Positions 18,157 through 26,541 of a DNA stretch of 64,000 nucleotides are shown in pieces; the first letter of the stretch is position 1; each line of letters opens with the position of its first letter. The notes under the pieces were generated by a model that worked only from the letters and a program-made list of their open reading frames with translations, made no database searches and was not told the origin of the DNA. A program made the translations under genes and the position numbers. This DNA is from DASQPR01 sp963724705 (GTDB lineage Bacteria > Actinomycetota > Actinomycetes > Mycobacteriales > Micromonosporaceae), in the NCBI GenBank assembly GCA_963724705.1, contig CAVRVS010000001.1, positions 62,001 to 126,000 of the forward strand. Direction: 5' to 3'.

Positions 18157-18182
18157 GGCCGGACGGCGATTGCCGTCCGGCC
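18157..18182. terminator. bidirectional hairpin terminator
   Basis: Perfect 11-bp stem (18157-18167 with 18172-18182), loop GATT, between the convergent propeller-protein and amidase genes, 14 nt after one stop and 18 nt after the other. Confidence 0.85.
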
Positions 18183-18200
18183 ATCGGCCCGATGAATCGG

Positions 18201-19220
18201 TCAGCGGTCGGCCAGATACGCCGCCGCCTGTTCGCGGAGGCGTGCGTGCGCGCCGCCCATCGTCGCCTGTCGCGGTAACCACTGTTTGCGGATCTTCGCG
18301 ATCGACGTGTAATTCGGATCGACGACGTTCGCCAGCGGCGATTCCACCGCCTGCGACACGAGCTGATAGGCGTCCAGCGGGGCCAGACCGAAATCGGCGG
18401 ACAGCCATTGCACCAAGTCGACTTGGGCGATCCGGAACGCGTCCTCGAGCGGGCGCGCGGACCCGGTCGACATGATGTAGGCGTCCGACTCGAGTCGTGG
18501 CCACGGGCACGGCTGCCCTTTGATGAGGTCGACGATGACGACCGTGTCCATCGCGCACTCGACCGCGACACCGCACGTCTCGCCCTCGCCTTGCCGTGCG
18601 TGCCCGTCGCCGAGCGAGAACAGCGCACCCTCGACGTTGACGCCGAGATAACACGTCACTCCGGCCCGCATTTCCGGCGTGTCCATGTTGCCGCCGTGCG
18701 CGTCCGGCACCAGTGAGGAGCGCGCTTCGAGATTGGCCGGAGCAACACCGACCGTGCCGTGCATCGGGTCCATCGGCAGGTCGACGGTGTAGTCGCCGAA
18801 CCGCGATTCAAAGCGGCACAACCGATTGGCCCGGTCGAGCTGCCAGATCCACACCACTTCGGGCAGCGGATCCTGCAGGGACGCGGTGGCGTGCGTCGAT
18901 GTCAACGCACCAAACAGCGGTACGGTCGTGCACGCCGCCCAGTCGCGCGCCGGCTCGATCGACACGAAGTGCACCGCGAGGGTGTCCCCCGGTTCGGCGC
19001 CCTCGACGTAGAACGGGCCGGTCTGCGGGTTGACGTACGGAAACTCGACCACTCGGGACACCAGGTCATCGACGCCCCGGACACGGCCGCCGAAGCAGTC
19101 CTCGGTGAACAGCTCCAGCACCGTGCCGGGCGAGACACGTGCGACCGGCGGCACGCCGCCGAACGTCCACACGTACTCGCCCGGCGCCGGCCGGTAGCTG
19201 AGCGTTGGCCTTGCGCTCAC
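18201..19220 (-). CDS. acetamidase/formamidase family protein
   Basis: 339 aa. Features of the FmdA/AmdA family: GTVLELFTEDCFGGRV near the start, NPQTGPFYVEGAEPGDTLAVHF, PMHGTVGVAP, DAHGGNMDTPEMRAGVT and SLGDGHARQGEGETCGVAVE, the last two being the metal and substrate region of the family. Start GTG 19220 overlaps the permease stop by 4 nt, so the pair is translationally coupled. Hydrolyses a short amide to acid and ammonia; the coupled permease likely imports the substrate or a nitrogen source. Confidence 0.88.
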   Translation of the reverse strand: MSARPTLSYRPAPGEYVWTFGGVPPVARVSPGTVLELFTEDCFGGRVRGVDDLVSRVVEFPYVNPQTGPFYVEGAEPGDTLAVHFVSIEPARDWAACTTVPLFGALTSTHATASLQDPLPEVVWIWQLDRANRLCRFESRFGDYTVDLPMDPMHGTVGVAPANLEARSSLVPDAHGGNMDTPEMRAGVTCYLGVNVEGALFSLGDGHARQGEGETCGVAVECAMDTVVIVDLIKGQPCPWPRLESDAYIMSTGSARPLEDAFRIAQVDLVQWLSADFGLAPLDAYQLVSQAVESPLANVVDPNYTSIAKIRKQWLPRQATMGGAHARLREQAAAYLADR

Positions 19221-20752
19221 GCGATCGGAGTCGGTTCGTCGGTCGTGGCACCCGCTTGTGCCGGCGGCCGGAATCCGCCGGACGGCTCGGCCACCTCGGG
19301 CGACTCGTCCAGGTGGACGCGGGACACGTCGGCGACGCGCTCCGGGTGGCGTAGGTAGAGGTACCCGCAGTAGAGCAGGCCGAGCCCCATCCAGATACCG
19401 ACCGCAATGCCGGCGTACGACAACGGCGCGGTCAGCGGCGGCACCCATGAGGCAAAGCGCAGCCCGGCAGCCGTGAGCCACGCCGGCACGAACGCTGCGA
19501 TCCCGAGGATCGGCACGATGAGGTGCAGGAACACGTTGAACTCGGATCGGCCGCGTCGGAGGAAATACCCGATGCATGATGCATTCGCGATGATGTAGAT
19601 CGCCACCAGCAGGATCACGATGCCGGTGGCAACAATGCCGAACGCTGTTATCGGGTCGTAGCCGAAGCCCAGTCCGAGCGAGACAGCCAGGGTCACCACC
19701 GCGACCGCTCCGATCGCGACATACGGCGCCCGGTGTCGCAACGCGATCCGCGCGAACTGATACGGGAATGCTCCAATCCGGCCCATCGCAAACGCCGTCC
19801 GGCTCGCGACATTAACTCCGGCGTTGGCATTGGCGATCGTAGAGTTGACGATCGCCAGGAACACGAGGATCCAGAACAGGCCGTAGAAGCTTCGGGCGAG
19901 GCCCTCCCACGACGATGCGCCTGCGGTGCCGAACGTGGCGAACTTGTTCGGGCCGAACGCGACGTCCACCGCGTACGTGGTGAAGACGTAGAAGATTCCC
20001 ATGATGAGCACCGCGCCCAACACGGCGCGGCGGATCGTTCGGCGTGGGTCGCGGGCTTCCTCGGCCAATGGCGCCGCTCCCTCGAACCCGCCGAAGGCGA
20101 GGATCGTGAAGACCGAGCCGGCGATCACTCCGGTGATGCCGTGGTACGTCGACGGCGTGTGGCCGGTGCCAAAAACGGAGAACGTGTTCGCACTGCCGGC
20201 GTGGCCGATGAGTAGAAACGCCATGACAACAAACACGGCGACCTCGAAGATGCCTAGCACGGTGCCGAGCCCGGCCGATGCGCGAATGCCGTACAGTCCG
20301 GCGGCGGCCACGATCAGCGTGCCGAGGATCGTCCACGGCCACCAAAGGTTGGCCGGGTAGCTCGCCCATTCGGAGTGGAATGTGCCGGCCACCGTGAAGC
20401 CGAGCTGCAGCAGCACCAGCGGTCCGATCAACATTCCGGCGAAGACGTATCCCCAGGCGACCAGGAAGCCCACGCCGTTGTGCAGGCCTTGCGCAGCGTA
20501 CGTTGCCAGCGATCCGGCCGACGGGATCCGCTTGGCCAGCTCGGAGATCGACACCGCACAGAACAGGCACGCTATCAGCGCGAAGACGACGGAGAGCGGA
20601 AGCGAACCGCCCGCGTAGGCGGCGCCGAACGGGATGGATGCGGCGACGGCGGCGCCGGGAGCCATGTCGGTGATGCTCTGGAACAGAACTTCCCTGAGTC
20701 CGATCGCGTTGCGGCGGAGACCGATGGGAGCTGGGGAGACTTGACCGACCAT
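19217..20752 (-). CDS. APC family amino acid/amide permease
   Basis: 511 aa with about 12 helices. It opens with LREVLFQSITDMAPGAAVAASIPFG, the helix-1 region of the amino acid-polyamine-organocation family, and has SELAKRIPSAGSLATYAAQGLH for helix 2-3 and GFEGAAPLAEEARDPRRTIRRAV, the conserved E-E-x-x-x-P loop after helix 6. It is followed without gap by the acetamidase-like gene, so it most likely imports that enzyme's amide or a related amino compound. Start ATG 20752. The region to 20932 is a divergent promoter space shared with the MetE-like gene. Confidence 0.9.
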   Translation of the reverse strand: MVGQVSPAPIGLRRNAIGLREVLFQSITDMAPGAAVAASIPFGAAYAGGSLPLSVVFALIACLFCAVSISELAKRIPSAGSLATYAAQGLHNGVGFLVAWGYVFAGMLIGPLVLLQLGFTVAGTFHSEWASYPANLWWPWTILGTLIVAAAGLYGIRASAGLGTVLGIFEVAVFVVMAFLLIGHAGSANTFSVFGTGHTPSTYHGITGVIAGSVFTILAFGGFEGAAPLAEEARDPRRTIRRAVLGAVLIMGIFYVFTTYAVDVAFGPNKFATFGTAGASSWEGLARSFYGLFWILVFLAIVNSTIANANAGVNVASRTAFAMGRIGAFPYQFARIALRHRAPYVAIGAVAVVTLAVSLGLGFGYDPITAFGIVATGIVILLVAIYIIANASCIGYFLRRGRSEFNVFLHLIVPILGIAAFVPAWLTAAGLRFASWVPPLTAPLSYAGIAVGIWMGLGLLYCGYLYLRHPERVADVSRVHLDESPEVAEPSGGFRPPAQAGATTDEPTPIA

Positions 20753-20932
20753 GAGTGACCTCGCTCAAGAGAGGGTGATCATGCGGAGCGTTGGATGGAA
20801 GGTACATCGTGGACCGAAAATGCAAAAGCACCGTGATCCCTATGACTGGGCTGTGCGTCGAGAATCGGCATGCCGACGAGTCCGCGGGTCGCGGGTCCTG
20901 CATTCCACATCGGTCCGGGGCATGCTGGTGGC

Positions 20933-22054
20933 ATGTTGCGATCTACCCCACCATTTCGCGCCGATCATGTCGGCAGCCTCCTGCGTCCGCCGCCCGTACA
21001 CGCTGCCCGGGCACGACACGCGGCCGGCGAGATCTCCGACGATGACCTGCGCGCCGTCGAGAACGCGGCCATCACGGACGTCGTACGGATGCAGGAAGAC
21101 GTCGGCCTGAGGTCGGCCACGGATGGCGAGTTCCGCCGTACGTCCTGGCACATGGACTTCATCTACCAACTTGGCGGCGTACACCAAGCGGACGAGAAGC
21201 TCACCGTGCAGTTCTTCAACGATGCCGGCACACTCGAATTCGCGTCGGCCGCGCTGCTCGTCGACGAGCCAATCACGTTGCCGCGCACCATTTTCGCCGA
21301 CGCGTACGAGTTCCTCGCCAGTCAGGTCCGTACGGCCACGCCGAAAATCACCATTCCGTCGCCGAGCATGGTGCACTACCGCGGTGGTCGGGCCGCCATC
21401 TCAACCGCCGTATACCCGGAGTTGGACGCGTTCTGGGACGACCTGTCGGCCGCGTACGCCGCCGAGGTGCGTGGCCTGGCCAACCTCGGCTGCACATATC
21501 TGCAACTGGACGACACCAGCCTCGCCTATCTGAACGACCCGCGGCAGCGCGAGATGCTCGCTGCGCACGGCGGCGACCCGCTGCACCAGCACGAGCGCTA
21601 CATCGCCCAGGTCAACAAGGCCATCGCGGACCGGCCGGCCGGCATGGCCGTGACGACACACATGTGCCGCGGAAACTTCCGCTCGTCGTGGGCCGCCGCC
21701 GGCGGCTACGACTTCGTCGCCGAGGCGCTGTTCTCGTCGCTCGAGGTGGACGGCTTCTTTCTCGAGTACGACGACGAACGGTCCGGATCGTTCGAGCCGC
21801 TGCGTTTCGTACCCCCGGGCAAGATGGTTGTCCTCGGTCTCGTCACGACCAAGCGCGGCCAGTTGGAGAACAAGGACGATCTCAAGCGACGCATCGACGA
21901 AGCGAGCCGCTACGTGCCGCTGGAGCAGCTGTGCCTGTCGCCCCAGTGCGGATTCTCGTCCACAGTGGAGGGCAACGCGCTGTCCTACGACGAGGAGGTC
22001 GCCAAACTTCGGCTCATCGTCGAGACCGCGGCCGAGGTGTGGGGCGACCAGTAG
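20933..22054 (+). CDS. MetE-like cobalamin-independent methyltransferase
   Basis: 373 aa matching the C-terminal catalytic half of MetE only, as in stand-alone UROD/MetE-like proteins. Opening FRADHVGSLLRPP is the typical first strand. Zinc ligands are visible: His and Cys in VTTHMCRGN and a Cys in LCLSPQCGFSS; the acidic ligand would lie in FFLEYDDERSG. Start ATG 20933. Without the N-terminal folate-binding half it probably does not use polyglutamyl methyl-THF like MetE; methyl donor and acceptor are uncertain. No B12 riboswitch was recognised in the 180 bp upstream. Confidence 0.87.
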   Translation: MLRSTPPFRADHVGSLLRPPPVHAARARHAAGEISDDDLRAVENAAITDVVRMQEDVGLRSATDGEFRRTSWHMDFIYQLGGVHQADEKLTVQFFNDAGTLEFASAALLVDEPITLPRTIFADAYEFLASQVRTATPKITIPSPSMVHYRGGRAAISTAVYPELDAFWDDLSAAYAAEVRGLANLGCTYLQLDDTSLAYLNDPRQREMLAAHGGDPLHQHERYIAQVNKAIADRPAGMAVTTHMCRGNFRSSWAAAGGYDFVAEALFSSLEVDGFFLEYDDERSGSFEPLRFVPPGKMVVLGLVTTKRGQLENKDDLKRRIDEASRYVPLEQLCLSPQCGFSSTVEGNALSYDEEVAKLRLIVETAAEVWGDQ

Positions 22055-22220
22055 CGAGGTCGTTCGACAACCGCGGCTGGGAACGGAAACGCCCGACCGG
22101 CTCGCGTGGCCGGCGTCACGGCCGCGTCCGCGGTAAATCCGGCGCGGCCCGGCCGGTCCGGTGCGACGATCAGCGGGTGGGGCGTCGACCAGTCGCCCGA
22201 TAGGCCGAGGCGGAGGTGAG

Positions 22221-22427
22221 ATGACCCAGACGAATGGCGGCTTTCCCGACAAGCTCTCAGAGCCAGCGCAGCGGGCACTCGCGTCGGCCGGCTTCACGCG
22301 TCTGGAGGAGCTCACCACGGTCAGCGAAGCCGAGCTCGGCAAGCTGCACGGCATGGGGCCCAAGGCCGTCCGGCAGCTCCGCGAGGCGCTGGCCGAACGG
22401 AGCCTGTCGTTTGCGCCGAAGCGTTGA
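22221..22427 (+). CDS. small helix-hairpin-helix protein
   Basis: 68 aa from ATG 22221 behind GGAGGTGAG. FPDKLSEPAQRALASAGFTRLEELTTVSEAELGKLHGMGPKAVRQLREAL resembles the RNA-polymerase alpha C-terminal fold and HhH DNA-binding modules, with the HGMGPKAVRQL hairpin intact. Likely a small DNA-binding protein; partners unknown. It stands alone between a methyltransferase and a glycosyltransferase gene on the same strand. Confidence 0.8.
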   Translation: MTQTNGGFPDKLSEPAQRALASAGFTRLEELTTVSEAELGKLHGMGPKAVRQLREALAERSLSFAPKR

Positions 22428-22529
22428 CACGAGCCCGGTCGGGCGATCCTCCGTACCCGGATTAACTTGATCTTGGTCGTGTGCGGCAAAGCCGGACGTA
22501 ATCGGCGGCGCCTGGCTACGGTGGAGCCG

Positions 22530-23624
22530 ATGCCAACAGCGCCGCGCTCCGCACCGCCGGACGTCACCGTGATCGTCGGCGCCTACGACGCGATGCCATA
22601 CCTGACCGACTGCGTCTCGTCCATTGCGAATCAGTCGATCGACCCCAGCCGGGTGGAAATCATCGCGATCGACGACGGCTCCCGTGACGGTACCGGCGAA
22701 TTGCTCGACGAGGCGGCCGCGGTGATGCCGAACCTCCGGGTCATCCATCAGGAGAACTCCGGCAACGCTGCGCGGCCGCGCAACGTCGGGCTGGACAACG
22801 CATCCGGGCGGTACGTCTTCCTGATGGACGCCGACGACATGCTCGGGTCGGAGGCGCTGGAGCGCATGGTCGGTACGGCCGACGCGAACGGATCCGACGT
22901 CGTCCTCGGGCGGATGGCGCCCATCGGTCGGCGCAAGGTTCCGACCTCGATGTTCACCCGCAATCAGCCGCACGCGGATCTTTACCGGTCGCGCGTCTAC
23001 CGGTCGCTGCGGGTCCAGCGCCTGTTCCGGCGCGACATGCTGGAACGCAACCAGATGCGCCTCCCCGAACTCACCCTGGGCGAGGACCAGCCCTTCGCCG
23101 CGCTCGCCTACCTCAACGCTCGCGTAATCAGCGTTGTCGCCGACTACGACTGCTACCACCTGCGTGAGCGGGACGGCCGTAATCTCACCGTCCGGATGGC
23201 CGATTCGCTTCGGTGGGTGGCGACGCTGGAATACCTGCTGCCACTCGTCGCCTCGCGCGTACCGGCCGGTCGACGGCGCGATGTGTTGATGCGCAAGCAT
23301 TTCGACGACGCGATGCGCGAGGCGTTCGGCCCGCACTTCCTCCGGCACGACCGCTCGAAGCAGGTCGAGGTCGTCGACCGGGTACGGCGTCTGATGGACG
23401 CCTACTACACACGCCGGGTCGCCGCGGGGCTGCCGCCGTTGGTCCGCTACGCGTTCGAGCGCGTTGCGGCGGCCGACCTCGAGGGCGTCATCGCGGCCGC
23501 AACGGCTCGCCGCGCCGGCGGCCGGGCGATACAGGAGCTGACCGCCGGCATGCCCGAATCCGCGACCGTGCGATGGTCGCGGGCCATCGGTCGGCTGCGG
23601 CGACTGCCCGGCCGGGTGTCCTGA
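22530..23624 (+). CDS. GT-A (family 2) glycosyltransferase
   Basis: 364 aa. The catalytic domain spans about residues 10-190: VTVIVGAYDAMPYLTDCVSSI, EIIAIDDGSRDGTGELL, and the metal-binding DxD as FLMDADDM. The acceptor side has LRVQRLFRRDMLE and LGEDQPFAALAYLNA (ED acid). No membrane helix. ATG 22530 chosen; a start at 22467 would add 21 residues unlike the family. It resembles actinobacterial cell-envelope or teichoic-acid glycosyltransferases. It converges with the M28 peptidase gene, 17 nt apart. Confidence 0.87.
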   Translation: MPTAPRSAPPDVTVIVGAYDAMPYLTDCVSSIANQSIDPSRVEIIAIDDGSRDGTGELLDEAAAVMPNLRVIHQENSGNAARPRNVGLDNASGRYVFLMDADDMLGSEALERMVGTADANGSDVVLGRMAPIGRRKVPTSMFTRNQPHADLYRSRVYRSLRVQRLFRRDMLERNQMRLPELTLGEDQPFAALAYLNARVISVVADYDCYHLRERDGRNLTVRMADSLRWVATLEYLLPLVASRVPAGRRRDVLMRKHFDDAMREAFGPHFLRHDRSKQVEVVDRVRRLMDAYYTRRVAAGLPPLVRYAFERVAAADLEGVIAAATARRAGGRAIQELTAGMPESATVRWSRAIGRLRRLPGRVS

Positions 23625-23641
23625 CCGCAGAAGCCCACCAG

Positions 23642-26008
23642 TCAGATCGTGTACGTCTTCGCGACCATCACGAGTTCGGTGTCGTGGGAGCCTTCGATGC
23701 CAACGCCGGTCGGCCGCGGCGAGAATCCGGGCAACCCGTCGAGCCCGTCGCTACCGTCGAGGACCCGGATTCGCACCGGGCCGCTCGCCTTGAGCACGAG
23801 CGTTACGGGCAGGCCACCGTCCGGCGGTGCATGGAACTCGACGCCGAAGTGGTCGCCGACGACCGACGCCGGCACCGACCGGCCGTCGACCGTTGCCCGC
23901 AGCACGGTTGCTCCCTCGACCCGCAGGTCGACGAGCCGCACCGTACGGTGCGACATGACGTTGAGGCTTACCGTGCGCGTTGCGCCGTCGGTCGTATCGG
24001 CGGTTGTGGCGACGGTTGGGGCGGGCAGGTTCGCGGCGGCGGCCGGGCCGGTGTCCACCTCGCCGGTGATGATCGGAAACGCGCCGCTGATGTCATCACG
24101 GCCGGTCACGTAGCGCCGCGTCCAGTCGCCCGGGCTCGCGTCGGTGCTGATCCACTGTGCCTTGCCGGTGTCCGCGTCGAGCGCGTACATCAGTTGCGCC
24201 GGGGCCGGATAGCGAGCGCTGAACTGGTCGACCGCGAGCCCGGTGGCGACGAACGCGACCGTGAGCGCGACCGCGACGATGCCGGGCAGCGCACCACGCA
24301 GCCGCCTCCGAGGCAATACGCCGACGGGAGCGTCGCCGCCTGCGGCAGGGTCACCGGCCGCGGCCGGATAGAGCGATTCGACGAGCGGCAGCAGGGCGAG
24401 CGCCAGCATCGCGGCGAAGAACGCGGCCGCACCGCCGGTCGCCAGCCCGAGCGCCGGAAAGAACAGGCTCACGGTCGGCGCGAGGATCACCACGCCGACC
24501 GCCGCGCCGATCGCCAGCGCGAGCGCGGGCCGCCATGCCGGGCGGGTCGGGCCGGCGGCGATTGCCACCATCGCGGCGATCGAGCCAGCAATCGCCGGAA
24601 GTGCGGCCAGGTAAGACCCGCCGGGTGTCACGGCGGCCAGCACGACACCGAGTACGGCGAGCCAGCCGAGGCCGCCGATCGCCAGCGTCCAGCCGCCGAA
24701 CCGGCGACGCAGCAAGCCGTACCAGGTGAGTACAACCGTCGCGACCAGTGCGACGACCGCGGCCCGGTAGAAGCCCGGACGCCACGGATCGATCATGTTG
24801 GCGTAGCCGGGCCGGATCGCGACCAGCAGCAGCCACAGGAGTTGCGCCGCGACCGCCGACAGCAGCAGCGGGATCAGGGCGAGCCCGAAGCCGGTGGCGA
24901 CCCGGCCGTAGCGGATCAACGAGCGACGTCGGGCCAGAATCGCGAGTGCGAGCACACCGATGACCGCGAGTGCTGCGAACGGCCACACCAGCCAGCCGGG
25001 ATAGCGGACGAGCGTGCCGAGCACCGGGAAGTAGGTCGCGTCGTGGCCGGCCGGCTTGGCCAGCGCCGCGATGTCCGCCTGTCCGAATGCCCGGGTCAGG
25101 GCGAGCGCGTTGGCGCCCTGCTGCTGGAGGCTGCCGCGATCCATGTAGGACGGCTTGTCCTCGGGCGAGTGGTAGACGCCCGACCCGTCGATGTACGCGC
25201 TGTTCAGCCCCGTGAACCGGCCGGAGAGCCGGAACATCGTGAAGTCGGTGTCGTTCGGCAGGATCCGGTACACCTCGACGGCGAAGCTCGTCGCCACCGG
25301 ATACGGCACCGACGAGCCGTACACGCCGACGACGTTCGCGTTGTTCCGCGACGTCTCGAACATGATCGACGGCCCCGATGAGCCGCGCGACTCGAAGTTC
25401 AGCACCACGCCGCCACCGGCAGCGAGCGGGTTCTGGCTGACGAACGCCTCGGCGCCGCACAGGCACGCCTCCTCGGCATCGGTGAACACGAACACGATGT
25501 CGTTGCGGGGTCGCGGCCCGTGCGTCAGGACGCGCGCCGTCTCCAGCAGTGACGCCACACCGGCGCCGTCGTCGTTGCCGCCGTAGGACACTTGCACCGA
25601 GTCGTAGTGAGCGACCGCGAACACTCGACCGGTCGACGCCGTGCCGGGCAGCACCGCGACCACGTCGTGGACATGCGCCATCGCGAAGTTGTCGCCGTCG
25701 TTCGCGTCCTCGCCGACCGCGTCCTGGATCTGCGGTTGGAGGCCGTAACTCGCGAGCGTCGAGACGATGTAGTTGCGCACATCGGCCGCGGCCGGGCTGC
25801 CGGCCACGTGAACCTGCGAACCGATGCGTTCGACGTGCTGGAAGGCCCGTCCGGCGCTGAACTGGTCCGCCGGCGCGTTGACCGCCGCCGGCGCCGGCGG
25901 CAACACCGTCCAGACGCTGAAGAACGCGAGCACGGCCAGGGCGGTCAGGGCGAGGAGGCCCGCAACGCTGCGGGTCCGGGGGGTGCGATCCACGGCCACA
26001 TCCTGCAC
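23642..26008 (-). CDS. membrane-anchored M28 family metallopeptidase
   Basis: 788 aa, built like eukaryotic ERMP1/Pff1 proteins: one N-terminal helix (about residues 16-36), an extracytoplasmic M28 peptidase domain (about 45-310), eight or nine helices (about 325-580), and a C-terminal beta-rich domain. Zinc ligands are visible: H in VAHYDSV, D in GGNDDGAG, E-E in FTDAEEACL, D in PNDTDFTMF and H in VYHSPEDK. All expected ligands are intact, so it should act as an aminopeptidase. A CLCG pair near the active site is unusual. Start ATG 26008. Confidence 0.88.
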   Translation of the reverse strand: MQDVAVDRTPRTRSVAGLLALTALAVLAFFSVWTVLPPAPAAVNAPADQFSAGRAFQHVERIGSQVHVAGSPAAADVRNYIVSTLASYGLQPQIQDAVGEDANDGDNFAMAHVHDVVAVLPGTASTGRVFAVAHYDSVQVSYGGNDDGAGVASLLETARVLTHGPRPRNDIVFVFTDAEEACLCGAEAFVSQNPLAAGGGVVLNFESRGSSGPSIMFETSRNNANVVGVYGSSVPYPVATSFAVEVYRILPNDTDFTMFRLSGRFTGLNSAYIDGSGVYHSPEDKPSYMDRGSLQQQGANALALTRAFGQADIAALAKPAGHDATYFPVLGTLVRYPGWLVWPFAALAVIGVLALAILARRRSLIRYGRVATGFGLALIPLLLSAVAAQLLWLLLVAIRPGYANMIDPWRPGFYRAAVVALVATVVLTWYGLLRRRFGGWTLAIGGLGWLAVLGVVLAAVTPGGSYLAALPAIAGSIAAMVAIAAGPTRPAWRPALALAIGAAVGVVILAPTVSLFFPALGLATGGAAAFFAAMLALALLPLVESLYPAAAGDPAAGGDAPVGVLPRRRLRGALPGIVAVALTVAFVATGLAVDQFSARYPAPAQLMYALDADTGKAQWISTDASPGDWTRRYVTGRDDISGAFPIITGEVDTGPAAAANLPAPTVATTADTTDGATRTVSLNVMSHRTVRLVDLRVEGATVLRATVDGRSVPASVVGDHFGVEFHAPPDGGLPVTLVLKASGPVRIRVLDGSDGLDGLPGFSPRPTGVGIEGSHDTELVMVAKTYTI

Positions 26009-26224
26009 TGCCGGCGACGTGCGCGCGATTCCGATCCACGGGTACGCGCGCCGGCCGGCTCGGCGGTCCGGCGCGATCGAGCGGCCGCCCGCTGAACCGT
26101 GCTGGTTGCCGTACCGGCGGAGGGTGTGGACCGGCCGCCAACGGTGACGGGCGGTGTGACCGTGCCCACATGCCCCGATTTACAGCTAATGCCGCCTTTC
26201 TCCGTATTCCTTGGTCAAAAGCTC

Positions 26225-26254
26225 TTGCCGACGCTGCCGGGGCGGCGATAGGTT
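26225..26254 (+). promoter_or_regulatory. vegetative promoter of the structured RNA
   Basis: TTGCCG (26225-26230), an 18-bp spacer and TAGGTT (26249-26254) fit the actinobacterial housekeeping pattern TTGAC-N18-TAGGNT. The expected start is near 26260, only about 10 nt before a strong ribosome-binding sequence. Confidence 0.6.
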
Positions 26255-26259
26255 CGCTC

Positions 26260-26460
26260 TACACGGCGAAAGGAGGTGGTCCAGCGTTGAACGGCAATAG
26301 GACTTATGAGGTGGCTGTCCGCTAGCCGCTGTCCTCGACAAGCAGGTTGTCGGGACCGTGTGCAGCGGCTCGGCGACTACGACAGCAACCCGACCCCCGA
26401 GGTGATCCGGCCAGTCCAGCCGGCCGCGGAAACGCGGAGCCTCGGGGGTCGCTGTCGTCT
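26260..26460 (+). ncRNA. candidate structured RNA with leader reading frame
   Basis: Plus-strand stretch lying between two minus-strand genes. In order: AAAGGAGGTGGTCC (26269-26282), complementary over 14 nt to the 16S rRNA tail with one G-U pair; a 12-codon frame (26287-26325); a compound hairpin (26324-26331 with 26363-26370, enclosing 26336-26341 with 26347-26352 and GTCC/GGAC); then a three-way junction. Its closing stem pairs 26380-26386 and 26392-26402 with 26440-26457 (18 bp, one 5-nt bulge). Its two inner hairpins are 26407-26411/26418-26422 and 26424-26428/26433-26437, the latter capped by a GAAA tetraloop. I recognise no known RNA class. Evidence is base pairing by eye plus a promoter; expression is unproven. 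Confidence 0.6.
26287..26325 (+). CDS. candidate 12-codon leader peptide
   Basis: TTG-initiated frame reading (M)NGNRTYEVAVR then TAG, 10 nt after the AGGAGG core of the very long Shine-Dalgarno match. The stop codon overlaps the foot of the next hairpin, so a ribosome at the end of the frame would open that stem. An alternative start, ATG 26306 in another frame, opens a longer frame that runs into the convergent gene and looks non-coding after about 20 residues. Confidence 0.4.
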   Translation: MNGNRTYEVAVR

Positions 26461-26512
26461 GGTGTCCGTCGTCTCATGGCTATCGCGTCCCATGCGGCCT
26501 TCTGGGGCCGGC

Positions 26513-26533
26513 ATCCGGCCGACACGGCCGGAT
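26513..26533. terminator. hairpin between the structured RNA and the GT39 gene
   Basis: ATCCGGCC (26513-26520) pairs perfectly with GGCCGGAT (26526-26533), loop GACAC. It lies 9 nt beyond the stop of the minus-strand GT39 gene and about 55 nt beyond the plus-strand RNA structure, so it could end both transcripts. Confidence 0.65.
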
Positions 26534-26541
26534 CGATGGCC

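Noticed and set aside
20753..20932. possible B12 riboswitch before the MetE-like gene
   Set aside because: No B12 box and no extended pairing was seen; the space is short and shared with a divergent promoter.
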